Notes: a model not told the origin generated them from the letters alone. A stretch of 64,000 nt of DNA from Dasania sp. GY-MA-18 (GCF_024734385.1 NZ_JANHAP010000011.1:99266-163265); one strand, 5' to 3'; positions 47,442-57,357 are shown, numbered from the stretch's first letter. Numbers and translations: made by a program.

Positions 47442-47883
47442 ATTCTTTCTCCATTTAGTTAAGGATGTAACTAAGAAAGCCACGATGCGAAAGATATAAA
47501 AAACCTCACAAATGGTCTGCGCGTGGTTGGTTAAATTTTTGGCGTTACTGTTTTAATTACTCAGTTACTTTATCGGAGACTTAAATGGCACCTTGGTTAT
47601 CCCCCGATCTCTCGGCAGCCACTTTAATTGGTTAAGATTGCAATGGGGAATATAAAAATGCTATCTGCTGTATATGTTTGAGGCATGTGAAGTCAATAGA
47701 AGGGGGGAGGCTGATTGGATACATAAGCTGTTGGTCTGACTCGTGTTGATGGTGAGCTATCACCGATAGAGTATGAGAACCGATATGAGAAAAAGCTGCT
47801 GAGTATCTAAAGAACTGCAGACAGTTCACCAAGTTATAATATTCACCACCCAAGTTCACGAATACCAACTTGGTTACGATCCT
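47442..47883. other. Intergenic region with no supported gene
   Basis: About 440 bp between the small gene and the IclR regulator. A minus-strand open frame (47632-47868) lacks a start with a ribosome binding site and resembles nothing known. A plus-strand 16-codon frame at 47585 has a GGAG but is very short. It should contain the promoter of the small gene; otherwise nothing supportable is seen. Confidence 0.4.
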
Positions 47884-48675
47884 TTAAGGTAATACATCAG
47901 ACATTTTCTGAGCAGCTTCTTGCATCACTGGAACAAATTCATCCTTAATCTGTTCAACAGAATGAGATGACACGTGAGTACTAACATTCATAGCAAAACG
48001 TACTTGTTTACGACGATCATAAACTGGAACAGCTACAGCTCGCATCCCTAGTTCAAGCTCTTGATCTACTATTGCATAGCCCTGCTGCTTAACATTCTGA
48101 AGCTCTATGTATAATTCCTCCGGTCCCATTGTACTTGGGGTGAGAGCCTCAAAGCTGGTGTCTTTTATAAATGTTTCTAGACGTTCAGTAGGGAGGCCTG
48201 AAAGTAAGACACGGCCTGAAGAAGTAGCATAAGCAGGTAAGCGAGCACCTATCTGTAGATTGATATGTATTAGCCCCCGGCGAGGGATTCGTGCGATATA
48301 AACAATATCCTGCCCATCGAGTACGTTGGCAGAACAGGACTCCCGAAGCTGGTGCGCAACTCCCTCCATATACGGAGTTATAATTTCTGTGAAATTAAGT
48401 GAGGATAAATAGGAATATCCCAAATCCAGTATTTTTGCTGTCAGCTTAAAATGTTTATCATCATTGCTGACATATCCTAGTTTCTGCAAAGTAAGAAGAA
48501 AACGCCGGGCAGATGCACGTGATAACCCATTTTTTTTAGCCAAATCGGTCAAGGTCATTGACGGCGATTCGGCATCAAAAGACTTTATGACGTCAAGGCC
48601 CCGAGCAAAGGTGGCTAGGAAATCCTTATCACTGGAACCAGACTGGTTACTCTCTTCAGGCATTGCAGACTCCAT
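47884..48675 (-). CDS. IclR-family regulator, PcaR/PcaU type
   Basis: 263 residues (259 if the second ATG at 48663, which has GGAG 6 bp upstream, is used). The N-terminal winged helix (about 18-80) reads FLATFARGLDVIKSFDAESP, SMTLTDLAKKNGLSRASARR; the effector domain follows from about 95. The FARGLDVIKSF start and SRASARRFLLTL helix are typical of the PcaR/PcaU/PobR subgroup, which responds to beta-ketoadipate or related compounds. Two sites resembling the PcaR operator lie 17-51 bp before its start. It probably controls the dicarboxylate genes that follow, and itself. Confidence 0.85.
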   Translation of the reverse strand: MESAMPEESNQSGSSDKDFLATFARGLDVIKSFDAESPSMTLTDLAKKNGLSRASARRFLLTLQKLGYVSNDDKHFKLTAKILDLGYSYLSSLNFTEIITPYMEGVAHQLRESCSANVLDGQDIVYIARIPRRGLIHINLQIGARLPAYATSSGRVLLSGLPTERLETFIKDTSFEALTPSTMGPEELYIELQNVKQQGYAIVDQELELGMRAVAVPVYDRRKQVRFAMNVSTHVSSHSVEQIKDEFVPVMQEAAQKMSDVLP

Positions 48676-48691
48676 GTTTCAAAAATACTAC

Positions 48692-48726
48692 GATCGATTA
48701 TCGCCCACTTTGTTCGATAATTGAAT
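48692..48726. promoter_or_regulatory. Paired PcaR-like operator upstream of the IclR gene
   Basis: Two 15-mers in the same orientation, GATCGATTATCGCCC (48692-48706) and GTTCGATAATTGAAT (48712-48726), starting exactly 20 bp apart, about two helical turns. They resemble GTTCGATAATCGCAC, which I recall as the published Pseudomonas PcaR site: 12 matches of 15 in the first and the first ten bases identical in the second. Position just before the start codon suits autoregulation. Confidence 0.6.
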
Positions 48727-48791
48727 AGCCTTTTCTGTTAACCATTTCTGATAAAATGGTTAACGCATTCCTAATTAACTCCCATAACCAG

Positions 48792-50426
48792 CTACATATT
48801 TGGATAATTAGGTCCGCCCATCCCCTCTGGAACAACCCAACGGATATTCTGAGCCGGATCTTTGATATCACAGGTTTTACAATGCAAACAATTTTGAGAG
48901 TTGATTTGGAAACGTTTCTCCTGCCCTTCTTCAATCACCTCGTAAACACCCGCTGGGCAATAACGCTGAGCGGGTTCTGCGTACTGGGGCAGATTCCTAT
49001 TCAGAGGAATCGTTTCATCTTTCAATTTCAGATGGATTGGTTGATCTTCTTCATGGTTGGTGTTCGACAGGAATACTGAACTTAGCTTATCGAAGCTCAA
49101 TTCACCATCCGGTTTTAGATAGTCGATCGGCTTGCATTCGCTGGCAGGCAACATCTGCTCATAGTCTTCTTTATCATCATGTAGCGTGACCGGGATCTTA
49201 CCGCAAAACAAATTCTGATCGATAAAGTTAAATCCGCCCCCCAGAATCGGGCCGAACTTATGCAATGCAGGGCCAAAGTTGCGGGAGCGGAAGAGCTCAT
49301 CGTACAACCATGAACTTTCAAATTTATCAGTAAAGCTCTGCAGCTCTTGACCACCTTCGCAGCCATTTTGGAGCGCCTCAAAAATGGCTTCCGCAGCGAG
49401 GGTGCCGGATTTCATTGCCGTATGCGTACCTTTGATCTTGGAGAAATTCAAAGTACCAGCGTTACAGCCCGTGACAATACCACCAGGAAAAGTCATTCTA
49501 GGTAACGAATTAAAGCCTCCTTTGGTGATCGCACGGGCACCATAAGAAACACGTTTGCCTCCTTCAAGATACTGTTTAAGTACCGGATGGTGCTTCATAC
49601 TCTGGAACTCATCAAACGGGCTGGTATACGGGTTACTGTAGTTAAGATCTACGATCAAACCCACAACGACTTGGTTATCATCCGTGTGATAAAGAAAGAA
49701 GCCACCGCTAGCACCATCACTTAATGGCCAACCGGAACCGTGTAACACCAGACCTGGTTTATGGTTCTCAGGCGCAATATCCCACAGTTCCTTGATGCCC
49801 ACACCGTAATGCTGCGCATCAGCTTCGGCAGCGAGATCGAAATTCTCGATCAGCTCCTTACCCAGATGCCCACGACAACCTTCGGAGAGGATAGTATACT
49901 TAGCATGTAGCTCCATACCGGGTATGTAGCTATCTTTCTGCTCACCAGCTTCACTGATTCCCATATCACCAGTAGCAATACCTTTTACACTGCCATCGTC
50001 GTTATACAACACTTCTGCCGCAGCAAAACCAGGAAAAATCTCAACACCTAACTGTTCTGCCTGCTCACCCAACCAACGACAGAGATTTCCTAAGCTAACG
50101 ATGTAGTTACCATGGTTATGCATGGTTTTAGGTACAAGGATATTCGACACCTTGATCGATGCTTCTTCATTTCTCAACATGAAGATTTGATCTTCTGTGA
50201 CCGGCGTATTCAATGGAGCCCCCATTCCTTTCCAATCGGGGAACAACTCATCCAAAGCTCGAGTCTCAATTACCGCACCAGACAAAATATGTGCCCCGAT
50301 CTCAGAGCCTTTCTCCACTACACAGACTGTCAGTTCCTGTTCTGTTTCATTTGCCTGCTGCATCAACCGACAGGCTGCAGACAACCCAGATGGGCCCGCG
50401 CCCACGATAACAACATCAAATTCCAT
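48792..50426 (-). CDS. Electron transfer flavoprotein-ubiquinone oxidoreductase
   Basis: 544 residues from the ATG at 50426 (a TTG five codons upstream is less likely). FAD-binding N-terminus DVVIVGAGPSGLSAACRL, ubiquinone-binding and membrane-surface region with GGFNSLPRMTFPGG, and a C-terminal ferredoxin-like part in which RYCPAGVYEV and NCLHCKTCDIKDP supply the four Cys ligands of a 4Fe-4S cluster. It moves electrons from reduced ETF into the quinone pool. It lies downstream of etfBA in the accessory cluster and is the cluster's link to the respiratory chain. Confidence 0.96.
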   Translation of the reverse strand: MEFDVVIVGAGPSGLSAACRLMQQANETEQELTVCVVEKGSEIGAHILSGAVIETRALDELFPDWKGMGAPLNTPVTEDQIFMLRNEEASIKVSNILVPKTMHNHGNYIVSLGNLCRWLGEQAEQLGVEIFPGFAAAEVLYNDDGSVKGIATGDMGISEAGEQKDSYIPGMELHAKYTILSEGCRGHLGKELIENFDLAAEADAQHYGVGIKELWDIAPENHKPGLVLHGSGWPLSDGASGGFFLYHTDDNQVVVGLIVDLNYSNPYTSPFDEFQSMKHHPVLKQYLEGGKRVSYGARAITKGGFNSLPRMTFPGGIVTGCNAGTLNFSKIKGTHTAMKSGTLAAEAIFEALQNGCEGGQELQSFTDKFESSWLYDELFRSRNFGPALHKFGPILGGGFNFIDQNLFCGKIPVTLHDDKEDYEQMLPASECKPIDYLKPDGELSFDKLSSVFLSNTNHEEDQPIHLKLKDETIPLNRNLPQYAEPAQRYCPAGVYEVIEEGQEKRFQINSQNCLHCKTCDIKDPAQNIRWVVPEGMGGPNYPNM

Positions 50427-50537
50427 CGATTCACGTACCAAAACAAAAACCTCTCTATATGATGAAAAAAGGGCCCAATAAATGAGCCCAATACGCTTTG
50501 AGTGAAGCGCCAGAGACGGGTGAAGCCCCTAAAAAAA

Positions 50538-51467
50538 TTACAGTAGTTTTTCTAATTCAGGAACAGCATCAAACAGATCCGCAACCAGACCGTAGTCCGC
50601 TACGGAGAATATTGGCGCTTCTTCATCTTTGTTGATCGCAACAATGATTTTGGAGTCTTTCATACCTGCCAGATGCTGGATTGCACCGGAAATACCAACA
50701 GCGATGTACAGCTCCGGCGCAACGATCTTACCAGTCTGACCGACCTGCATATCGTTCGGTACAAAACCGGCATCAACCGCAGCACGGGATGCACCTACCG
50801 CCGCACCCAGTTTGTCGGCGATTTTTTCCAGCATGGCGAAGTTTTCACCGTTACCCATGCCGCGACCACCGGAGATGATGACGTTAGCAGCGGTCAGTTC
50901 CGGACGGTCAGATTTGGCCATCTCTTCACCGACAAAGCTGGATACACCCGCATCGTGAACCGCATCCAGGGTTTCAACGGTTGCGGAACCACCTTCTGCG
51001 GCGGCTGCATCAAATGCAGTACCACGTACGGTGATCACTTTTACCGGGTCCAGAGATTCTACGGTCGCAATGGCGTTACCCGCATAGATTGGACGCTGGA
51101 AGGTATTTTCCGATTCAACTGCGGTGATATCAGAGATCTGCGCGACGTCCAGCAGGGCTGCAACGCGTGGCAGGAAGTTTTTACCGGTGGTAGTCGCTGG
51201 TGCAACCACGTGGCTGTAGTCTTCTGCTACTTCGGTGACCAGCTTACTCAGGTTTTCTGCCAGCTGATGTTCGTAGGCAGCGTTGTCCGCCACCAGTAAT
51301 TTGTTGATGCCTGCAACCGCTGCGCCCGCTTCCGCTACTGCGCCACAGTTTGCACCGGCAACCAACAGGTGTACGTCGCCACCCATCTGGGTTGCTGCTG
51401 TAACAGCATTCAGTGTTGCACCTTTCAGGGTGCTGTTATCGTGTTCTGCAATTACCAGAATAGCCAT
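50538..51467 (-). CDS. etfA: Electron transfer flavoprotein alpha subunit
   Basis: 309 residues. The C-terminal FAD domain shows [57 protein letters not shown] and [20 protein letters not shown], the ETF-alpha signature. It forms a heterodimer with EtfB, taking electrons from acyl-CoA dehydrogenases. It follows etfB by 11 bp. By eye this gene and etfB are richer in G+C and use more CTG codons than the genes on both sides, which suggests a separate origin within the cluster. Confidence 0.96.
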   Translation of the reverse strand: MAILVIAEHDNSTLKGATLNAVTAATQMGGDVHLLVAGANCGAVAEAGAAVAGINKLLVADNAAYEHQLAENLSKLVTEVAEDYSHVVAPATTTGKNFLPRVAALLDVAQISDITAVESENTFQRPIYAGNAIATVESLDPVKVITVRGTAFDAAAAEGGSATVETLDAVHDAGVSSFVGEEMAKSDRPELTAANVIISGGRGMGNGENFAMLEKIADKLGAAVGASRAAVDAGFVPNDMQVGQTGKIVAPELYIAVGISGAIQHLAGMKDSKIIVAINKDEEAPIFSVADYGLVADLFDAVPELEKLL

Positions 51468-51478
51468 ATCAGTTCCCC

Positions 51479-52228
51479 TTAGATCACTTTCGCTTCGTTT
51501 TTCAGCTTCTCTACCAGTTCATCTACGCTGGCAACTTTGATACCCGCCTGACGTTCTGCAGGTGGCGTCACTTTCAGCAGTTTGGTGTGGGCTTTCAGCT
51601 CTACACCCAGGTCTGCCGGGGACTTAACATCCAGCGGCTTACGCTTGGCTTTCATGATGTTAGGCAGGGAGGCGTAACGGGGTTCGTTCAGGCGCAGGTC
51701 TGTGGTAACGATGGCTGGCATGTTCAGCGCAACGGTCTGCAGACCACCGTCCACTTCACGGGTTACGTTAACGTTGTCGCCGTCGATCTTAACTTCAGAG
51801 GCGAAGGTACCCTGTGGCATATCGGTCAGAGCCGCCAGCATCTGGCCGGTCTGGTTGTTGTCGCTGTCGATCGCCTGTTTACCCATGATCACCAGGCCAG
51901 GTTGTTCTTCTTCGATCACTTTTGCCAGCAGTTTGGCAACACCCAACGATTCAGGCGCTTCTTCGGTTTCGATCTGGATACCACGGTCCGCGCCCAGAGC
52001 CAGAGCTGTTCTGATCTGCTCCTGACAGGCTTTAGGGCCAATGGAAACAACCACTACTTCATCAGCAGTGCCCGCTTCTTTCAGGCGTACAGCCTCTTCT
52101 ACTGCAATTTCACAAAACGGGTTTAACGCCATTTTGACGTTAGCCAGATCTACATCGGTGTTATCGGATTTAACACGTACTTTTACGTTGTAATCGATAA
52201 CGCGTTTAACAGTCACTAAAACTTTCAT
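51479..52228 (-). CDS. etfB: Electron transfer flavoprotein beta subunit
   Basis: 249 residues from the ATG at 52228 (AAGGTG about 7 bp upstream; an earlier start adds three residues). It begins [20 protein letters not shown] and contains the AMP-binding region and ETF-beta signature [20 protein letters not shown]. It is the partner of EtfA. A near-palindromic 15-mer (52321-52335) lies about 95 bp upstream. Confidence 0.96.
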   Translation of the reverse strand: MKVLVTVKRVIDYNVKVRVKSDNTDVDLANVKMALNPFCEIAVEEAVRLKEAGTADEVVVVSIGPKACQEQIRTALALGADRGIQIETEEAPESLGVAKLLAKVIEEEQPGLVIMGKQAIDSDNNQTGQMLAALTDMPQGTFASEVKIDGDNVNVTREVDGGLQTVALNMPAIVTTDLRLNEPRYASLPNIMKAKRKPLDVKSPADLGVELKAHTKLLKVTPPAERQAGIKVASVDELVEKLKNEAKVI

Positions 52229-52333
52229 TTTCAGCACCTTTATCCTCTTTCTTAATAAGCAGTAAGAGCAGATATTCAGCCTATTTTATTAATGCTTATA
52301 CGATTTGGTTTCGCCTTCCAAACAACTTTATTG

Positions 52334-54427
52334 TTAAGAGTCAGCCCATTCAGCTAGCGTTTTATTACTATGAGCAAGTTCTTCCAATAAATTCGCCGGA
52401 ACCCAATACTGATAACCATTTGTTTCTTGTAGCTTACAAATCATCTCGTAGACCTTTTTAAGACCCAACTGATCAGCATAAAACATTGGTCCTCCTCGAA
52501 AAGCGGGGAAACCATAACCAAAGACATACACCGCATCGATATCACTAGGTCTTTGGGCAATGCCTTCCTCTAGGATTTTGAAACCCTCGTTTATTAACGC
52601 CAAAGTCAGGCGCATGAGAATTTCTCCATCACTGATTTCGCGCCTAACAACACCATGTTTTAGAGCTTGGCCGTTAATAATCTCAAGCACTTCAGGGTCA
52701 CTTGTACGACCACGATTGTTGGCTACATAAAGGTAATACCCCTTACCTACCTTTTGCCCAAGCCTTCCTTTCTCTACTAGAGCATCTGCAATACAGTAAG
52801 TTTTCGGATCACCTTTTTCCTGATCAGATAAGGATTGGCGGGCTTTATATGCTACATCTAGCCCTGATAGATCCCCCACTGCCAGAGGCCCCATAGCCAT
52901 TCCCCAACCTTCCATGACTTGGTCAATTTGTTCTGGGCTAGCCCCCTCAATCAAACATAACTGAGTTTCTCTAACATACTGACGTAACATCCGATTTCCG
53001 ATGAACCCAAAGCAAACACCCGCTAAAACAGGAACCTTCCGAATCTTTTTGGCAATGTCCATTGCGGTCGCTAGCACTTCATCAGAAGTTTTCTCTCCTC
53101 TAACGACTTCAAGCAGTTTCATGATGTTTGCTGGGCTGAAGAAATGTAGTCCAACAACATTCTCAGGGCGGCTAGTAATTTCAGCTATAGCGTTTACATC
53201 AAGATAGGAGGTATTAGTCGCTAGAATCGCTTCAGGTTTGCATACCTTATCCAGCCGACTGAAAACTTCTTTTTTTACTTCAAAGCTTTCAAATACGGCC
53301 TCTATAACTAAGTCGCAATCAGACAAATCTTCATATTGGGTAGTACCTGTTATAAATCCTTTTTTCAGGATCCCATCTTCCGAACTGAAAACACCTTTTT
53401 TAACACTCAAATCGTAATTTCGGTCGATAATTTGAAGCCCCCTGCCCAAGGCATCAGCACTTATTTCGAGCAGTGTCACTGGTATTCCAGCATTGGCAAA
53501 ACACATGGCAATCCCACATCCCATCGTGCCACCACCGATAATAGCGACCCTTGATATGGCTCTGGGCTCTATACCTTCTGCCAACCCTTTGATCTTTGGA
53601 GCGGTACGTTCTGCAAAAAACATGTGCCTTAAGGCAGCTGACTGTTCGGAATCCAGGCATTCTAAAAACAGCTCTCGCTCCTTGTTCAAACCTTCATCCA
53701 TTGGTAATTCAACTGCAGCCTGTATACATGTAACGATGCTTTGCGGGGCTAATTGTCCCCGGGCACGTTTACCTAGTTTTATTTTATAAAACTCGAAAAT
53801 ACCTTCTGGAACTTCCTTTGGGCTGATCGAGATGTTACGAGCCTTCCTTAGCTCGACATCCCCCAACACAACCTCTTGAGCATACTCAAGAGCCCCTTCA
53901 CGTAGATCTCCTGTGATGATACGGTCAACCAAACCTAATTTATTAGCTTTATCTGTAGAAATAGGTTTTCCAGAAGTAATGAGGTCTAGTGCAGCTTCCA
54001 CTCCCGCGAGGCGAGGAACCCTCTGAGTACCACCAGCCCCTGGGAGCAATCCCAATTTAACTTCAGGCAAACCTACTTTGGCGGGTGATGAAGCACAGCG
54101 ATAGTGGCAGGCTAGAGCCAACTCAAAACCCCCTCCCAAAGCTGAACCATGTAATGCAGCAATCACAGGCTTTTCAGAGCTTTCTATTACCGAAAGCACC
54201 TGTGGTAGTGACGGGGGAATCGCAGGTTTTCCAAATTCAGAGATATCAGCCCCTGCTATAAATGTACGTCCAGAGCAGAGAATAACTACAGATTTTGAAC
54301 TATCGGATTGAGCAGCGATAACCGCGTTTTTAACGCCCTCACGAACTACGTGTGACAACGCATTTACTGGCGGATTATCAATAGTAATAACACCTGTCTC
54401 ACCAATTAGTTCATAACTTACTGCCAT
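52334..54427 (-). CDS. Enoyl-CoA hydratase / 3-hydroxyacyl-CoA dehydrogenase fusion
   Basis: 697 residues. The N-terminal crotonase domain (about 1-190) has the oxyanion-hole region and Glu102 (ALGGGFELALAC) and Glu122 (PEVKLGLLPGAGGTQ). The dehydrogenase half begins with the NAD motif IIGGGTMGCGIA (about 297-307), with VVGLHFFSPANIMKLLEVV holding the catalytic His, then two helical dimerisation domains. This order matches the peroxisomal-type and PimF/DcaE-like bifunctional proteins. It would hydrate the 2-enoyl-CoA and oxidise the hydroxyl. GGAGGAA 6 bp upstream supports the start. Its genes for the thiolase step lie on the other strand. Confidence 0.94.
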   Translation of the reverse strand: MAVSYELIGETGVITIDNPPVNALSHVVREGVKNAVIAAQSDSSKSVVILCSGRTFIAGADISEFGKPAIPPSLPQVLSVIESSEKPVIAALHGSALGGGFELALACHYRCASSPAKVGLPEVKLGLLPGAGGTQRVPRLAGVEAALDLITSGKPISTDKANKLGLVDRIITGDLREGALEYAQEVVLGDVELRKARNISISPKEVPEGIFEFYKIKLGKRARGQLAPQSIVTCIQAAVELPMDEGLNKERELFLECLDSEQSAALRHMFFAERTAPKIKGLAEGIEPRAISRVAIIGGGTMGCGIAMCFANAGIPVTLLEISADALGRGLQIIDRNYDLSVKKGVFSSEDGILKKGFITGTTQYEDLSDCDLVIEAVFESFEVKKEVFSRLDKVCKPEAILATNTSYLDVNAIAEITSRPENVVGLHFFSPANIMKLLEVVRGEKTSDEVLATAMDIAKKIRKVPVLAGVCFGFIGNRMLRQYVRETQLCLIEGASPEQIDQVMEGWGMAMGPLAVGDLSGLDVAYKARQSLSDQEKGDPKTYCIADALVEKGRLGQKVGKGYYLYVANNRGRTSDPEVLEIINGQALKHGVVRREISDGEILMRLTLALINEGFKILEEGIAQRPSDIDAVYVFGYGFPAFRGGPMFYADQLGLKKVYEMICKLQETNGYQYWVPANLLEELAHSNKTLAEWADS

Positions 54428-54584
54428 TTACGATTCCTCCACATATCTCTCTTCAACCACGAACACCAAATTAGTGAGGTATTTCCCCCTCACATTTGAA
54501 CTGAACTTTTTCAGCGAACCCGGCCCCCAATGGGGCTATCACAATAATCAACTGCCGAAGCTAATAACTTTCACAGACTTCTTG

Positions 54585-55808
54585 TCACAGGACTGACTGC
54601 TCTCGTAAAAGAGCAATCTGCTCTTCGTTTTTACTTAAGACCCTGCTTAAAACGGCCTCGGTGTCCTCCCCTAAAAGGGGAGGAGCCTTGCTGTATTGCT
54701 GTTTGTTTTTAGAAAACTTAATTGGGTTAGCGATGCCCGGTACCATTCCTATTTCGGGATGTTCAAGTTCTAACTTCATGTCACGAGCAAGCACCTGCGG
54801 ATCCTCAAATACCTGTTGAATATTTTGTATTGGGCCGCAAGGCACATGGATGCTCACCAATACATCCATCCAGTACTCGCTGGTCTTTTCACTAGTGATT
54901 GCAGACATAATTTCAACTAATGCAACTCTGTGTTCTACACGACTAGGGTTAGTTGAAAAACGAGGGTCTTTTGCAAGCTCGGCTCGTTCGACCACATCAC
55001 AAAATTGCTGGAATTGTCGATCATTTCCGATAGCAATAATTACTTGCCCATCAAGCGTAGGAAAAGGCTGATATGGAGCTAAATTGGGGTGGTACTCACC
55101 GGTACGCCCAGGAGCTTTACCACTGCAAAAATAATTCAACCCCTGATTTGCCAACCAGCTTACCTGGACATCAAGAAGGGCCATATCTATATACTGCCCT
55201 TCACCTGTGTTATTCCTATGGTGTAATGCAGAAAGAATGGCAACTGTGGCATTCATCCCTGTAGTCAAATCAGCTACCGCCATGCCAACTCTCTGAGGGC
55301 CTGCTCCTGGCTGTCCATCCGCTGCTCCAGTTATACTCATCAATCCAGATTGAGCCTGAATTAGATAGTCATAACCTGCATCATTAGCCATTGGCCCCGT
55401 CTGGCCGAATCCAGTAATTGAACAGTAAATAAGTCCAGAGTTATGCTCTGAAAGCTGCTTATAACCAAGTCCTTTTTTATCCAAAGCACCAGTCTTAAAA
55501 TTCTCGACCACAATATCGCTTTTTTGAGCCAGCTCTTTAATTAACTGCTGACCACTTGGCTGACTAATATCAACAGTTACTGAATGCTTACCTCTATTAG
55601 TAGAAAGATAATATGCAGATTCTGTAGTTTCGTTTCCGTCCTTATCCTTAAGCCATGGAGGCCCCCAATGACGGGTATCATCTCCCACTCCAGGACGTTC
55701 GATCTTTATAACCTCAGCTCCCAAATCAGCTAAAATCTGGGTACACCAAGGTCCAGCCAATATACGAGACAAATCTAGAACACGAATACCTTCTAATGGC
55801 CCACCCAT
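54585..55808 (-). CDS. Class III CoA-transferase (CaiB/BaiF family)
   Basis: 407 residues. GIRVLDLSRILAGPWCTQIL, DLGAEVIKIERPGVGDDTR, LSTNRGKHSVTVD and GFGQTGPMANDAGYDYLIQA are family blocks, and Asp180 (VADLTTGM) is at the position of the catalytic aspartate. It transfers CoA between carboxylic acids. The sequence looks closest to the succinate/glutarate type. Placed next to an acyl-CoA dehydrogenase and a 3-oxoadipyl-like thiolase, it is likely to activate an imported dicarboxylate using succinyl-CoA as donor. GAGGAG 7 bp upstream supports the start. Confidence 0.9.
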   Translation of the reverse strand: MGGPLEGIRVLDLSRILAGPWCTQILADLGAEVIKIERPGVGDDTRHWGPPWLKDKDGNETTESAYYLSTNRGKHSVTVDISQPSGQQLIKELAQKSDIVVENFKTGALDKKGLGYKQLSEHNSGLIYCSITGFGQTGPMANDAGYDYLIQAQSGLMSITGAADGQPGAGPQRVGMAVADLTTGMNATVAILSALHHRNNTGEGQYIDMALLDVQVSWLANQGLNYFCSGKAPGRTGEYHPNLAPYQPFPTLDGQVIIAIGNDRQFQQFCDVVERAELAKDPRFSTNPSRVEHRVALVEIMSAITSEKTSEYWMDVLVSIHVPCGPIQNIQQVFEDPQVLARDMKLELEHPEIGMVPGIANPIKFSKNKQQYSKAPPLLGEDTEAVLSRVLSKNEEQIALLREQSVL

Positions 55809-55825
55809 AACACTCTCCTCACGAC

Positions 55826-56989
55826 TTATGCAGTTTGCTCATTAAAATCACGAATCATCTGTTTCGCGATAACTAACTGCTGTATTTGGGTAGTACCTTC
55901 ATAAAGGCGGAATAGGCGGACGTCACGGTAGAAACGCTCAACACAATATTCACTTATGTAACCAGATCCACCATGAAGCTGTACGGCGCGATCAGCGACA
56001 CGACCTACCATTTCAGTACAAAATAATTTGCTACTTGCAGCATTAAGAGAAACTTTCTCGCCACTATCATAAGAACGTGCAATTTCCTCGACCATACACT
56101 TGCCAGCAAAGTACTCTGTCTGACTATCTGCAAGCATTGCTTGTACTAGTTGAAAATTACAGATTTCAGTTCCGAACTGTTTCCGTTCACTGGTATAGGA
56201 AACACTCTCATCTATAAGACGTTTCGCAGTTCCTACACTGAGCGCACTGATATGCAATCTCCCACGATCAAGAACTTTCATTGCGGTTTTAAAACCCTGA
56301 CCTTCAACGCCACCAATTAATGCATCTTTAGGAACACGCACATTTTCAAAAATAACATCACATGTATGGGAGCCTTTTTGACCCATTTTTTTATCTGGTT
56401 TACCTAGTGTTATGCCTGATAAATTTGCATCTACTAAGAAAGCCGAAACACCTCTACCACCCTCTTCACGAGTTCCAGTTCTTGCCATTACCGTAAACAC
56501 CCCTGCACGAGGTGCATTTGTTATGAATCTCTTAGTTCCATTGAGAATGTATACATCTCCTTCAAGCCGAGCAGTGGTCCTTACTGAGCCCGCATCAGAA
56601 CCAGCATCTGGTTCCGTTAAAGCAAAAGAACCAACTAATTCTCCGCTCGCCAACAAAGGGAGATACTTCTCTTTTTGCTCGGGCGTCCCATCCATAATGA
56701 TCCCTTGAGACCCGATTCCAACATTAGTCCCAAACATTGAACGAAACACTGGGGACGTGTACCCCATTTCTTGAATAATCGCGACCTCTTCACTCATTGA
56801 AAGGCCTAGTCCGCCAAATTCCTCAGGGATCGAAATGCCGAAAAGCCCCATCTCTTTCATTTCATCAATAACGTCCTCAGGAATTCGGTCTTCCTCAGCC
56901 ACCAGCTCTTCCAATGGGACAAGCCTTTCACGTACATAGCGACGAATAGTTTCTACAAACTGATTCAGTGTTTCTTGATCAAGTGCCAT
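55826..56989 (-). CDS. Acyl-CoA dehydrogenase
   Basis: 387 residues from the ATG at 56989, chosen for GGAGG about 8 bp upstream and normal family length; the open frame continues 77 codons into the divergent promoter region and should not be used. Motifs are SFALTEPDAGSDAGSVRT, FITNAPRAGVFTVMARTG, QLVQAMLADSQTEYFAGK, LHGGSGYISEYCVERFYRDV and RLYEGTTQIQQL, where Glu364 is the catalytic base. FAD-dependent: it would form the 2,3-double bond in the activated substrate and pass electrons to the ETF encoded downstream. It is probably the first gene of the minus-strand operon. Confidence 0.95.
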   Translation of the reverse strand: MALDQETLNQFVETIRRYVRERLVPLEELVAEEDRIPEDVIDEMKEMGLFGISIPEEFGGLGLSMSEEVAIIQEMGYTSPVFRSMFGTNVGIGSQGIIMDGTPEQKEKYLPLLASGELVGSFALTEPDAGSDAGSVRTTARLEGDVYILNGTKRFITNAPRAGVFTVMARTGTREEGGRGVSAFLVDANLSGITLGKPDKKMGQKGSHTCDVIFENVRVPKDALIGGVEGQGFKTAMKVLDRGRLHISALSVGTAKRLIDESVSYTSERKQFGTEICNFQLVQAMLADSQTEYFAGKCMVEEIARSYDSGEKVSLNAASSKLFCTEMVGRVADRAVQLHGGSGYISEYCVERFYRDVRLFRLYEGTTQIQQLVIAKQMIRDFNEQTA

Positions 56990-57043
56990 GTGCAGGCCCT
57001 CCGCATTCATAACTGTTTCATGTAATAATTTGCACCATACTAT

Positions 57044-57077
57044 GTTCGATATACGAACCAAGTTGCGCTTTCCGAAC
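57044..57077 (-). promoter_or_regulatory. Paired PcaR-like sites facing the dehydrogenase operon
   Basis: Read on the minus strand: GTTCGGAAAGCGCAA (57077-57063), then GTTCGTATATCGAAC (57058-57044), starting 19 bp apart. Both follow GTTCG-N5-CG(C/A)A(A/C). The second is also a perfect palindrome in its flanks. They lie 55-88 bp before the dehydrogenase start. Confidence 0.55.
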
Positions 57078-57286
57078 ACTGTATTTTCAATATCAAAGGT
57101 TGTCAAGAGCTCTTTGGAAAATTCAAATCGCCCCAAACGAGCTATTTGTAGAAAAAGGAATGATGGAAAGGGGTTTTCTACGAGTAGAGAACAACTCCGT
57201 AAAGCAAGAGGAAACTTCACTTCGAGAACCCTTATCCCGATAAAAAACTTGCAGATTGAAAAATACTGTGTAAAAGTTAACCTAAG

Positions 57287-57321
57287 TTTCGCTTATCGCA
57301 CATTATGTTCGTTATGCGCAC
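57287..57321 (+). promoter_or_regulatory. Paired PcaR-like sites facing the transporter operon
   Basis: TTTCGCTTATCGCAC (57287-57301) and GTTCGTTATGCGCAC (57307-57321) start exactly 20 bp apart on the plus strand, 37-71 bp before tctC. They match GTTCG-N5-CGCAC fully or with one change. Spacing and orientation equal those of the pair upstream of the IclR gene. Confidence 0.65.
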
Positions 57322-57357
57322 TATCTGAAATCCACATGAGAATAAAAGGTAAATAGG

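Noticed and set aside
47585..47635. Plus-strand 16-codon frame with a GGAG upstream
   Set aside because: Too short and without context; the ribosome-site match could be chance.
47632..47868. Minus-strand open frame of 78 codons
   Set aside because: No ribosome binding site, no recognisable motifs and atypical composition.
56990..57220. N-terminal extension of the acyl-CoA dehydrogenase
   Set aside because: It would cover the divergent promoter and operator sites, and the family starts at the downstream ATG with a good ribosome binding site.
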